From Candidatus Obscuribacter sp. (GTDB taxonomy: Bacteria; Cyanobacteriota; Vampirovibrionia; Obscuribacterales; Obscuribacteraceae), in contig JADJQZ010000001.1 in the NCBI GenBank assembly GCA_016712465.1, forward strand, positions 2,852,001 through 2,916,000: a DNA stretch of 64,000 nt. The letters run 5' to 3'. The notes below the pieces were generated by a model. The model saw nothing but the letters and a program-made list of their open reading frames with translations, had not been told where the DNA came from and did no database searches. The position numbers and the translations under genes are program-made. This document shows positions 53,385 through 61,797 of this stretch, in pieces (the stretch's first letter is position 1; each line of letters starts with the position of its first letter).

Positions 53385-54908
53385 ATGGCAATCAGGCCCG
53401 ACGAAATCACATCAGTTCTCAAAAGCCAGTTGGAGAAATACCGCTCATCCCTGAACGTTACCAATGTCGGTAGCGTGCTGCAGGTGGGTGACGGTATCGC
53501 CCGCATCTACGGCATGGAAAAAGCCATGGCTGGTGAACTGGTCGAATTTGACGACGAAGAGAAAACCATGGGCATGGTCTTGAACCTGGAAGAAGACAAC
53601 GTCGGTGTTGTAGTTCTGGGTGAAGGCAGAAAAATTTTCGAAGGCATGGAAGTGCGCACCACCGGCAAAATCGCCTCGGTGCCCGTAGGCGAAGCGCTCC
53701 TCGGTCGCGTGGTAAACGCCATCGGTCAGCCCATGGACGGCAAAGGTCCGATCAACGCCAGCGAAACTTCACCTATCGAAGTTAAGGCTCCCGGTATCGT
53801 TTCCAGAAAGTCAGTACACGAGCCGCTCATGACCGGTATCGCCGCTATCGACGGTATGATCCCAATTGGTCGCGGTCAGCGCGAACTTATCATCGGCGAC
53901 CGTCAGACCGGTAAGACCGCCGTTGCCATCGACGCCATCATCAACCAGAAGAATCAGCCCAACCGCCCCATCTGTATCTATGTGGCTATCGGTCAGAAAA
54001 ACTCCAACGTCGGCAAAATCCAGAAGATATTGGAAGAGCACGGCGCCATGGAATACACCATCATCGTCAACGCTCCCGCCACCGCCGCTCCCGCGCTGCA
54101 GTTCCTCGCCCCTTACGCCGGTGTGGCCATGGGTGAGTACTTCATGAAGAAAGGCATGCACGCCCTCTGCGTTTATGATGACCTTTCCAAACACGCCAAC
54201 GCTTACCGCGCCATGTCCCTCCTGCTTCGCCGTCCGCCAGGTCGTGAAGCCTTCCCCGGAGACGTTTTCTATCTGCACAGCCGTCTTCTGGAACGCGCCG
54301 CCAAGCTCTCCGACAAACTGGGCGCCGGCTCCCTCACCGCTCTGCCTATCATCGAAACCCAGGCCGGTGACGTGTCCGCCTACGTTCCCACAAACGTTAT
54401 TTCCATCACCGACGGTCAGATCTTCCTGGAGACCGACCTCTTCTACGCCGGTGTCAGACCCGCTATCAACGCCGGTATCTCCGTAAGCCGCGTAGGCGGC
54501 TCTGCTCAGACCAAGGCTATGAAGTCGGTGGCCGGTAAACTGCGTCTTGACCTTGCCCAGTTCAGAGAACTGGAAGCCTTCGCCCAGTTCGCTTCCGACC
54601 TCGATAAATCTACCCAGGATCAGATTCGCCGTGGTCAGAAACTGACGGAAGTGCTGAAGCAGCCTCAGTATCAGCCCCTCAGTCTGGCGCAGCAGGTTTC
54701 CATCATCTTCGCCGCCAACAAAGGCATCCTGGATGATGTAGAAACCAAAAACCTCGGTAAATTCAAGGCCGAGTGGTTCAAATACCTCTCTTCTCAGGCC
54801 AAAGATATCGAAGCCAAATTGACCGGAGGCGACAAGCTTTCCGATGCTGAAGAGCAAGCCCTTGTTGATCAATTGAACAAGTTCAAGACCAACTTCTTCA
54901 AGCCCTAA
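53385..54908 (+). CDS. atpA: ATP synthase F1 subunit alpha
   Basis: 507 residues, complete. N-terminal barrel with VGDGIARIYG, Walker A GDRQTGKT at 171-178, VAIGQKNSNVGKI, the YDDLSKHANAYRAMSLLLRR segment, and VRPAINAGISVSRVGGSAQ with the arginine that contacts the beta nucleotide site. Regulatory, non-catalytic nucleotide subunit of F1. The long open frame on the opposite strand is a composition shadow. Confidence 0.97.
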   Translation: MAIRPDEITSVLKSQLEKYRSSLNVTNVGSVLQVGDGIARIYGMEKAMAGELVEFDDEEKTMGMVLNLEEDNVGVVVLGEGRKIFEGMEVRTTGKIASVPVGEALLGRVVNAIGQPMDGKGPINASETSPIEVKAPGIVSRKSVHEPLMTGIAAIDGMIPIGRGQRELIIGDRQTGKTAVAIDAIINQKNQPNRPICIYVAIGQKNSNVGKIQKILEEHGAMEYTIIVNAPATAAPALQFLAPYAGVAMGEYFMKKGMHALCVYDDLSKHANAYRAMSLLLRRPPGREAFPGDVFYLHSRLLERAAKLSDKLGAGSLTALPIIETQAGDVSAYVPTNVISITDGQIFLETDLFYAGVRPAINAGISVSRVGGSAQTKAMKSVAGKLRLDLAQFRELEAFAQFASDLDKSTQDQIRRGQKLTEVLKQPQYQPLSLAQQVSIIFAANKGILDDVETKNLGKFKAEWFKYLSSQAKDIEAKLTGGDKLSDAEEQALVDQLNKFKTNFFKP

Positions 54909-54951
54909 TTAGGGTCCGTCAACTGGTTATACAAGCAAGTAGGAAGACGAA

Positions 54952-55839
54952 ATGGCTAACCTCAAGGCAATTCGACAAAGGATCAAATCCGTACAGTCAA
55001 CACAGAAAATAACCCGCGCCATGCGTCTGGTGGCAGCCGCCAAAGTAAGGCGGGCCCAGATGCGTGTGCAGGCCGCCAGACCCTTCACCCAGGCAGTCGT
55101 AAGAGTGCTGAGAGAAGTCGTGGCCGAGGTTAGCCCCGTCGACTTGCAAGGCTTGCCGCTCTTGCATAAGCACGCTCAGATCAAGAAAGTGGCTCTGATA
55201 GTCCTTTCTTCCGACCGCGGTCTGTGCGGCGGCTATAACACCACGGTCTTCCGCGAGGTTATTAACCGCATCACCGAACTGCAGTCCCAGGGTAAAGAAG
55301 TAGGCCTCATTTTGGTGGGTCTGAAAGCTGCCTCCTTCTTCCGCTCCTTCAAGGTGGAAAAGCTCAAGAGCTACACACTCTTGCCGGCTATCCCCACGGT
55401 TGAAGAAGCGAAGTTGATTGCCGGCTATGCTGCTGACCTCTATACGGAAGGCAAAGTTGATGCCGTTGAAATTATCGGTACCGACTTTATTTCCTTGCTG
55501 CGCTCCCAGGTAGTAATCACCAAGTATCTGCCGGTGGAACTGCCGGAAGCGATGGATCGTCCCACCACCCTTTCGCCCCTGCGATTGTTCGAACCCTCCA
55601 TTAATGAAGTGATGGAAGACGAGCTTCTGCCCAAGTACGTTGAAAACGTGGTCTTCCAGGCTCTTCTGGAAGCAGCCGCTTCCGAACTGGCGGCCAGAAT
55701 GAACGCCATGACCAACGCCTCTAATAACGCCAGGGATCTGATAAGTAGTTTGACCCTTGTTTATAACAAGGCCAGACAAGCAGCCATTACCCAGGAACTG
55801 CTGGAGATCGTGGGTGGTGCCGAGGCCTTGAAGGGCTAG
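54952..55839 (+). CDS. atpG: ATP synthase F1 subunit gamma
   Basis: 295 residues. N-terminal IRQRIKSVQSTQKITRAMRL and C-terminal MNAMTNASNNARDLISSLTL form the rotor coiled coil; VLSSDRGLCGGYNT is the family signature. The extra 30-residue insertion with a Cys pair, which makes chloroplast and cyanobacterial gamma redox-regulated, is not obvious. The operon ends here; beta and epsilon (atpD, atpC) do not follow, as in cyanobacteria, where they form a second locus. Confidence 0.96.
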   Translation: MANLKAIRQRIKSVQSTQKITRAMRLVAAAKVRRAQMRVQAARPFTQAVVRVLREVVAEVSPVDLQGLPLLHKHAQIKKVALIVLSSDRGLCGGYNTTVFREVINRITELQSQGKEVGLILVGLKAASFFRSFKVEKLKSYTLLPAIPTVEEAKLIAGYAADLYTEGKVDAVEIIGTDFISLLRSQVVITKYLPVELPEAMDRPTTLSPLRLFEPSINEVMEDELLPKYVENVVFQALLEAAASELAARMNAMTNASNNARDLISSLTLVYNKARQAAITQELLEIVGGAEALKG

Positions 55840-55869
55840 GTTTTAACCTCTTTAATTCCAGGCTGGCAT

Positions 55870-55875
55870 TATAAT
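55870..55875 (+). promoter_or_regulatory. -10 box (TATAAT) of the SpoIID-domain gene
   Basis: TATAAT 21 bases before the ATG at 55897; GGGAGG follows directly before the start. Confidence 0.5.
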
Positions 55876-55896
55876 TCTCCCTATGAAGGGAGGCCC

Positions 55897-57537
55897 ATGA
55901 TAGTTTTTTCTAGCCAGAATAAATTGCAAATAGCCTCCTCTGAGGCCGTTCAGGACGATGAAGCGGCAGCCATTGTGGCAGCCGTCCGCAGTTATATGCT
56001 CAGTGAGACGGTGCCGCCCGAGAAGAAAGCGGCAGATCCCTCGCCCTGGGCTTTATCCAATCGCGGCTACGGCGCCCAGAGAAAAGGCTGGACCTCTCTT
56101 TCACTATCTCTCCTGCTCGCTCTTGGTCTCCAGAGCGGCGTGCAGGCTCAGTCTGAAGATCTGAGCGGCACCAATCTTGCTATGGCTGCTGCTTCCGCTG
56201 CGCAAGGCAACTCCCAGCCAGGTAGCAAGAAAGTGCGAGTGCTGGTCAAAGAAGGCAGCCGCATCGATCTCGAAATTCCCGATGGGGCTTCCATTTATAG
56301 TCTGGCTGATGGTGTCAAACTTGGTGCCATGGCCCCATGCGGCAGTTTCTCGATAGCCTATAGAGGCACCGGTCAGATGCTGGTCTTGAAAGGCAAGGGC
56401 GAGTTCGACAAGTTCTCGAAAGCAGCCCCTGTGCGTACCGTAGCTTTCACTCCGCTGCCTGCGGGCGGCTCCCAGTTGCTCCTACCCACGATTAAAGAAA
56501 AGCAGTTCCTGCAAGGTCTGACCGTGCCCTCTGAAGCAATGGCTGATTCCCGCCAGAGTGAAAGTTTCGACCCCAGTCAGGGTTATCTGGTAGTCAGTGA
56601 GAACGGCGGCTTAATCGGCGTGGGCAATCGTTTTTACCGCGGCGCCGTTCTTGTGCGGGTGAACAAGCGCGCCAATGCACCGATTTTAAGCGCCATAAAT
56701 GTCGTTGATCTGGAAGACTATTTGCTGTCGGTAGTACCGTCGGAAGTGCCCAGCCGCTGGCCCCAGGAAGTACTGAAAGCCCAGGCCATAGCGGCTCGCT
56801 CTTATGCCGTCGCCAATTTGAATAAGCACAAAGCCGATGGTTACGACGTCAAGGATACTGTGGATGATCAGGTCTACCTGGGGGTGCAGTCGGAAAGCGA
56901 AGAAACCAACCAGGCGGTGTCCGCTACCTCGGGTCTTGTGCTCAAACATAATCAAAATGTCATCAGCGCTTTCTTTCATAGCACTAGCGGCGGTACTACC
57001 GAACTGGCCGAAACAGTCTGGGGTAGAAGTTTGCCCTACTTGAAATCGGTGGTCGATTATGACGATGAATCACCCCATTTCAACTGGAAAAGAGAAGTTA
57101 AAGCCGACAAATTGTCTTCCCTCTTCGGGTTGGCTCCCAAGTCGGCACCGCTGGTTTCCGATGGCGCTCCCGTTCGTAAAGAGAGAGTTGTCGCCCTTTT
57201 GGTGGTAGACCGGCACGGGGGCGACGGCAAGCGCGTCAAGAACCTCCTGGTGGTAGGGGAGGAGAAGATCCGTTTACTTACCGGCAGCGAAGCCAGAAGG
57301 CTCTATAACCTTCCCAGCACACAGTTTTCGGTCTTTCAGAACGGCGACACCTATATTTTCAGCGGTCGCGGCTTTGGCCACGGTCTTGGTCTTTCGCAAT
57401 GGGGAGCCAAGGCCCTAGCCGATAGAGGCTATAATGCAGGACAGATTCTTTCGTATTACTATAAAGATGTGACGATTGAGTCTCTTGCGCCGAAGGAACT
57501 AAATGACGCAAGGGCGCTCCAAAACGGGGCGATTTAG
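55897..57537 (+). CDS. SpoIID/LytB-domain protein with cytoplasmic N-terminal extension
   Basis: 546 residues. Residues 1-65 are a charged region (DDEAAAIVAAVRSYM in it) that must be cytoplasmic. A membrane segment at about 68-85 (LSLSLLLALGLQSGV) ends in VQAQS, a possible cleavage site. The extracytoplasmic part contains the SpoIID domain: VVPSEVPSRWPQEVLKAQAI, AARSYAV, FHSTSGGTTE, and GRGFGHGLGLSQWGAKALAD. SpoIID is a lytic transglycosylase acting on denuded peptidoglycan; here a cell-wall role outside sporulation is expected. The N-terminal region resembles small helical tails near carboxylase subunits but cannot be assigned. Confidence 0.85.
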   Translation: MIVFSSQNKLQIASSEAVQDDEAAAIVAAVRSYMLSETVPPEKKAADPSPWALSNRGYGAQRKGWTSLSLSLLLALGLQSGVQAQSEDLSGTNLAMAAASAAQGNSQPGSKKVRVLVKEGSRIDLEIPDGASIYSLADGVKLGAMAPCGSFSIAYRGTGQMLVLKGKGEFDKFSKAAPVRTVAFTPLPAGGSQLLLPTIKEKQFLQGLTVPSEAMADSRQSESFDPSQGYLVVSENGGLIGVGNRFYRGAVLVRVNKRANAPILSAINVVDLEDYLLSVVPSEVPSRWPQEVLKAQAIAARSYAVANLNKHKADGYDVKDTVDDQVYLGVQSESEETNQAVSATSGLVLKHNQNVISAFFHSTSGGTTELAETVWGRSLPYLKSVVDYDDESPHFNWKREVKADKLSSLFGLAPKSAPLVSDGAPVRKERVVALLVVDRHGGDGKRVKNLLVVGEEKIRLLTGSEARRLYNLPSTQFSVFQNGDTYIFSGRGFGHGLGLSQWGAKALADRGYNAGQILSYYYKDVTIESLAPKELNDARALQNGAI

Positions 57538-57558
57538 CGGTTTAGTGAGGTTATCTCG

Positions 57559-58713
57559 TTGTTCGAACAGTTCTTGTTTATCCTCTTGATGCTTGGCGTT
57601 CTGAGTGTCCTCATCATCGTGCACGAATGCGGTCACTATCTGGTGGCCCGCTTCTTTGGCTTTCAGACCCCGGTTTTCGGTATCGGTCTACCCTTTGGTC
57701 CCCATGTGGTGGTGGGCCAGCGCTGGGGTACGGAGTTTCGCATCTATGCCTGCCTGTTGGGGGGCTTCGTAGCAATTCCCGAATTGGGTGATGAAACCAA
57801 TGCCGGAGCCTCTTCCGAGGCATTCGGTGTCGATTTGAACCCATTCAAGAAGTTTCCCATCTGGCAAAGAGCCCTGGTGGCTGTAGCCGGTGTTACTTTT
57901 AATGTCATTTTTGCTTATTTTCTAATGGTCGTCATGCTCCTGGCCCTGGGGCGCCCGATTGACATGACCTACGTTCGCCAGCTCGATCCGGGCAATCCTA
58001 TAGCCAGGGACGCCGGCGTGCTGGCCAATGACGAGATCCTGGCCATTGATAATCACCCTGTCACCAATGCCGAAGAAATTATTGCTTACCTGGGTTCCAA
58101 GAAATCTACCCAGGTGACATTGAACCTGCGGCGCGATGGCCAGCCGGTCAGTTTGACCATGACTACCAGTCCCAGAGGGAAGGTAGGCATGGTGCTCGAT
58201 GCCAGAGCTACCCAGTACGAAAAGGTAGAGGGTAACTTCCTCGAAGTTTGTGCGCTGGGCGGTCAGGAACTGACCAATCGCACTCGCTTGATGGTGGTAA
58301 AGATAGTAGAGCTGGTGCAGAACCTGCTTCCCGATTTTGGACCGAAGCAGCCGGGGGCAGCGCCTAAAGCCAGTATCAAAGACCTTCACGGTGTTCTGGC
58401 AGTAATTAAGATCGGTGCCGATATGGCCAATGTGGACTGGCGCACCCTCTTTATGTTCACTATTCTCATTTCCATGGACCTGGCCATAGTCAACCTTTTA
58501 CCCTGGCCTGCTCTGGATGGCGGTCACCTGGCCTTTATGCTGGTGGAAGCAATTCGGGGTAAACCCATCGAAGAAAGGGCCCACGGAGAGATGGTGCGCT
58601 GGGGTTTCCTCAGCCTGATCGCTCTTATGGTCATAGTTATGGTTAATGATGTTTCCGCTCTCATGAGCGGGCAACTCGACTTGAAACCCCATCTCAAACA
58701 GAAAGGCAAATAG
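57559..58713 (+). CDS. rseP: Site-2 membrane metalloprotease (RseP-like, M50)
   Basis: 384 residues from TTG 57559, with GAGG eight bases before. First membrane helix carries the zinc motif VHECGHYLVAR (His22, Glu23, His26). A PDZ domain lies at about 135-215 (AGVLANDEILAIDNHPVTNA). The second zinc motif is VNLLPWPALDGGHLAF in the third helix, with a final helix near the end. Full S2P layout with one PDZ. It would cut anti-sigma factors or remnant signal peptides inside the membrane. Confidence 0.92.
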   Translation: MFEQFLFILLMLGVLSVLIIVHECGHYLVARFFGFQTPVFGIGLPFGPHVVVGQRWGTEFRIYACLLGGFVAIPELGDETNAGASSEAFGVDLNPFKKFPIWQRALVAVAGVTFNVIFAYFLMVVMLLALGRPIDMTYVRQLDPGNPIARDAGVLANDEILAIDNHPVTNAEEIIAYLGSKKSTQVTLNLRRDGQPVSLTMTTSPRGKVGMVLDARATQYEKVEGNFLEVCALGGQELTNRTRLMVVKIVELVQNLLPDFGPKQPGAAPKASIKDLHGVLAVIKIGADMANVDWRTLFMFTILISMDLAIVNLLPWPALDGGHLAFMLVEAIRGKPIEERAHGEMVRWGFLSLIALMVIVMVNDVSALMSGQLDLKPHLKQKGK

Positions 58714-58726
58714 GAAGGATAGGAAG

Positions 58727-58978
58727 ATGCCCAGTTATGATTACCGCTGCCAGGGATGCGACAGTAACTTCACCGTGGAACGCTCCATGACTGCTTCCAC
58801 CGAAACCAGTTGCCCCCAGTGCCAGAGCGAGAAAGTCTCACGTATCTGGAACATGAATTTCCGCACCGGCGGTTGCACCCCTGACGTTGGTCAGGGCACC
58901 ACTAAGTCGAGCAGCTCTTCGGGCGGTGGCTGTGGCTCTTGCAGCAGCCATTCCTGCGGCTCCGGTTCCTGTCACTGA
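58727..58978 (+). CDS. FmdB-family zinc-ribbon protein
   Basis: 83 residues. MPSYDYRCQGCDSNFTVERS and the second knuckle CPQCQS form the FmdB regulatory zinc ribbon. A SRIWNMNF strand follows; then a low-complexity tail of Ser, Gly and Cys (GGGCGSCSSHSCGSGSCH), which could bind metal. The tail and the stop codon lie inside the first unit of a 29-bp tandem repeat array, so the end of the protein may have evolved by repeat expansion. Function of the family is unknown. Confidence 0.85.
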   Translation: MPSYDYRCQGCDSNFTVERSMTASTETSCPQCQSEKVSRIWNMNFRTGGCTPDVGQGTTKSSSSSGGGCGSCSSHSCGSGSCH

Positions 58979-59150
58979 TACTGAAGTCCGCCGGTTTCTC
59001 CCGATAATACTGAAGTCCGCCGGTTTCTCCCGATAATACTGAAGTCCGTCGGTTCCTGTCACTGACACTGAAAGTAACCGCTTCTGTCGCTGAAACCGAA
59101 GGCAGCCCGCTACTGTCACTGATACTGAAGGCAGCCCGCTCCTAACAGAT
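58950..59150. repeat. 29-bp imperfect tandem repeats over the fmdB end
   Basis: Units start at 58979, 59008, 59037, 59066, 59094 and 59123 (period 29, once 28), consensus around TACTGAAGTCCGCCGGTTTC and then TCCCGATAA or TGTCACTGA. A partial copy 0 lies in the fmdB coding end and the last copy runs into the panB end. The first two complete copies are identical, the others diverged. Confidence 0.9.
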
Positions 59151-60029
59151 TTCCGTGCTGCCGGCCGGTACCGATTTATCCAGTTGCAGCTGCTTATTGA
59201 GCGCTGCTTCCTCGTCTTTAGGCAAGAGAAAAGACTCTGAGGCGTTCGGGAAGTCACCCGACTTCACATCAGCGGCATAGCTTGCTACAGCTTCCTGACA
59301 GACCGTGGAAAGATCGGCGTAGCGCCTGACAAAGCGCGGCAGGAAGTCGGTGAACTTGCCCAGAAGATCGTCGGTGACCAGGATCTGACCGTCGCAAGCA
59401 TTGCCTGCTCCAATACCGACGGTAGGGATGTTCAATTTTTCCGTCACCATTTTGGCCACGGCCGTAGGCACCATTTCCAGTACCACGGAAAAACATCCGG
59501 CCATCTCCAGAGCCCGGGCATCATCGAGAAGCTTTATGGCTTCGTCGGCTGAGCGGCCCTGTACTCGGGCTCCACCTAAACCGTGGATAGCCTGGGGCGT
59601 ATAGCCCAGGTGACCCATAACCGGAATGCCCATGCCCACAAGCCTTTCTATTATTTCCAGATTGAGCCTGGTGGCTCCTTCCAACTTGACGGCGTGGGCC
59701 TGGGCTTCTTTCACGAAACGACCGGCGTTCATAATGGCCTGGGTGACATCAACCTGGTAGCTCATGAAGGGAAGATCGGCTACAACCATGGCTGTGCTCA
59801 CACCTCTGGTCACGGCTCTGGTGTGGTGCAACATCTCTTCCATGGTCACGGCATGAGTAGTGCGGTGCCCCAGGGCCACCATAGCCAGACTGTCGCCAAC
59901 CAGAATCAGATCTACACCGGCTCGGTCAAGAATTTTCGCCATGGAATAATCGTAGGCGGTGAGAGCAACTATTTTGCGCCCGTCCTTCTTGTATTTCTGC
60001 AGGGTGAGAGTGGATACGGCTTTAGACAT
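59142..60029 (-). CDS. panB: 3-methyl-2-oxobutanoate hydroxymethyltransferase
   Basis: 295 residues. TIM-barrel with VALTAYDYSMAKILDRAGVD, LVGDSLAMVALGH (metal Asp), the VVADLPFMSY strand, LEGATRLNLEIIERL, and IGAGNACDGQILVTDDLLG. First step of pantothenate and coenzyme A synthesis, adding a hydroxymethyl group to ketoisovalerate. The C-terminal 30 residues are an extension. The ATG overlaps the stop of the upstream TPR gene (TAATG), so they are coupled. Confidence 0.96.
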   Translation of the reverse strand: MSKAVSTLTLQKYKKDGRKIVALTAYDYSMAKILDRAGVDLILVGDSLAMVALGHRTTHAVTMEEMLHHTRAVTRGVSTAMVVADLPFMSYQVDVTQAIMNAGRFVKEAQAHAVKLEGATRLNLEIIERLVGMGIPVMGHLGYTPQAIHGLGGARVQGRSADEAIKLLDDARALEMAGCFSVVLEMVPTAVAKMVTEKLNIPTVGIGAGNACDGQILVTDDLLGKFTDFLPRFVRRYADLSTVCQEAVASYAADVKSGDFPNASESFLLPKDEEAALNKQLQLDKSVPAGSTEIC

Positions 60030-61510
60030 TAGTTCTTCCTGCTTGCGGCACTTCTAGCTCTTTCTCTGGCTTCTTCCTGCTGTAAAGAGACTATGTGTTT
60101 GGGATCGTAGGGATACTTGCCGGCTAATTCATGGAAGCGCTTGTACCACCGGCCGGCTTCACTGCGCATATTTAGCTTTTCCAGAAGGTAAGCCATATTG
60201 TAATAGAGACCATCGTACTTGGGCTTCAAGTCTAATGCAGCTTGATACTTTTCCGAGGCGCCCCTCAAGTCACCCTGGGCTTCCAGCACGGCTCCCCAAT
60301 TCTGGAAGGCCACGAAGCACTTGGGATCAAGCTCGGCTGCCTTTGCGAAGCTCTGAGCGGCGCTATCAACCTCGCCGTGCTCGTAGTCGGCGATACCACT
60401 GGAGACCAGGGCTTTTATTTCTTCCGGATCGACTTCTTCCTTCTTGCGACGGCTGCCGCCGGAACGAGCCAGCCTCGACAATTCCTGCAGATGACGGGTG
60501 GTCTCCTTGTTGTTGGCAGTCAGTGAAGCTACTTCCTTGAACGAATCCATGGCACCGGCGTAATCTTCCAAAAGCTCTTCACACTTGCCCTGAAGCTGCT
60601 TCATCTTGATGCGATCTACCATCGGGTATTTCTTGCCTTCGTTATAAACCGGACTGCATCGCTGGGCTTCCTTTACTTCAAAGAGAGCGCGATTGGGGTC
60701 GCCCCGCAAGTAACGCAGGCGCCCAAGCTCATAGTGAGCGGCAGAGAGCTTGCCGTCTCGTATCAGGGCTTTGCGATATTCTGCTTCGCCCTCATCAAGA
60801 TCGCCGTTGGCGCAGTGAATATTACCGAGATGATAGTGAATCATGGGGTTGTTCGGCAGCAAATTGGCTGCCACAGTCAATTTATCCAGACACTCGGCGA
60901 TGTCGCCGCCGTCGCCACGCTCGAACTTCTGGTAAATAGCCAGACCCAGATCACGCTGAGCATCGAAGTAATTGGGATCAAGTCTGGTGGCTGTACGAAA
61001 GGAGGCTATTGCCGCATCAAGGTCGCCTTTCTTTTGATAAATGAGACCGATGTTGTAATGGGCCTTCGGATAACGGGCATTGGTTCGAATACATTCGGTG
61101 AACTGCCGGGCCGCTTCCTCCAGATCCCCAGATTTCATGAGCATAATGCCGTAGTTATTGCGGCATTCAATGAAATTGGGATCGAGGGTGAGGGCGCTGC
61201 GGAACTGCAACTTGGCATTGTAGGTGTCGTTCATCTCGCAGTAGGCCAGGGCCATCAGGTGGACGAGATTCTTGTTGAAGTGATCAAGAGGCTGCGCCTG
61301 TTTGCAAAGGCTGATGCAGGCAGAATAGTCTCTGGCATTGAAAGCCTGAATGGCCCTCTGGTAGAGCACCCCACCCTTGGCATGACCTTCCTCGAAGCCG
61401 GGCGGTAACTGGGCCCTGGCTGAAGACCATCCGGCAAGCAAAGTGGCTGATGCTAAAAGGCAGGCCAATGCAATTGTCTGAGACTTTCTCTGAAAGAAAT
61501 GAAATACCAT
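60029..61510 (-). CDS. Exported TPR protein upstream of panB
   Basis: 493 residues from the ATG at 61510. Signal peptide SQTIALACLLASATLLAGW, cut near ARAQ. At least ten TPR units, including RDYSACISLCKQAQPLDHF, NTYNAKLQFRSALTLDPNF, GDLEEAARQFTECIRTNARY, GDLDAAIASFRTATRLDPNY, GDLDEGEAEYRKALIRDGK and GEVDSAAQSFAKAAELDPK. A KKEEVD stretch interrupts the array near residue 360. Periplasmic scaffold; the reason for coupling with panB is not evident. TATCAT on the minus strand at about 61545 may be the promoter. Confidence 0.85.
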   Translation of the reverse strand: MVFHFFQRKSQTIALACLLASATLLAGWSSARAQLPPGFEEGHAKGGVLYQRAIQAFNARDYSACISLCKQAQPLDHFNKNLVHLMALAYCEMNDTYNAKLQFRSALTLDPNFIECRNNYGIMLMKSGDLEEAARQFTECIRTNARYPKAHYNIGLIYQKKGDLDAAIASFRTATRLDPNYFDAQRDLGLAIYQKFERGDGGDIAECLDKLTVAANLLPNNPMIHYHLGNIHCANGDLDEGEAEYRKALIRDGKLSAAHYELGRLRYLRGDPNRALFEVKEAQRCSPVYNEGKKYPMVDRIKMKQLQGKCEELLEDYAGAMDSFKEVASLTANNKETTRHLQELSRLARSGGSRRKKEEVDPEEIKALVSSGIADYEHGEVDSAAQSFAKAAELDPKCFVAFQNWGAVLEAQGDLRGASEKYQAALDLKPKYDGLYYNMAYLLEKLNMRSEAGRWYKRFHELAGKYPYDPKHIVSLQQEEARERARSAASRKN

Positions 61511-61621
61511 AGCTAAATCAATTAAGTGCCACAACAGCTACTTATGATAGCCCAATCTAAGACCGCTTGCCTGATCATAGAGATTCTTTCCAGGTGCCTG
61601 CTTCACTTTCAAAACTGAGGC

Positions 61622-61651
61622 GTGAGCGAAATTCCGCCGAAAATCGCTCAC
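61622..61651. repeat. Palindrome resembling the nearby IS end
   Basis: GTGAGCGA / TCGCTCAC, 8-bp arms. Its left arm with flanks (GGCGTGAGCGAAATT) matches the far end of the element at 61693-63402 in 14 of 15 bases, so it may be a solitary end or an older boundary of that element. Confidence 0.5.
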
Positions 61652-61797
61652 TTATGAAAATTCGGGCTTAAATCCAACCAAAGGCAAGCTAATGAGCGAA
61701 ATTATGGATAACGCATTGACTCACAATAAATCGTACCCGCAAGAAATAGTTGCCTCAGATAAAATCGTACCCCTTAGCATCCTCGTTAAGGGGCGAA

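Noticed and set aside
53811..54872. 353-codon open frame antisense to atpA
   Set aside because: It mirrors the codon bias of atpA in the opposite frame; no SD, no family, and atpA is unquestionably real.
54997..55779. 260-codon open frame antisense to atpG
   Set aside because: Composition shadow of a conserved gene, Gly/Gln/His rich translation without motifs.
58950..59150. Possible CRISPR array after fmdB
   Set aside because: Direct tandem repeats with no spacers between units.
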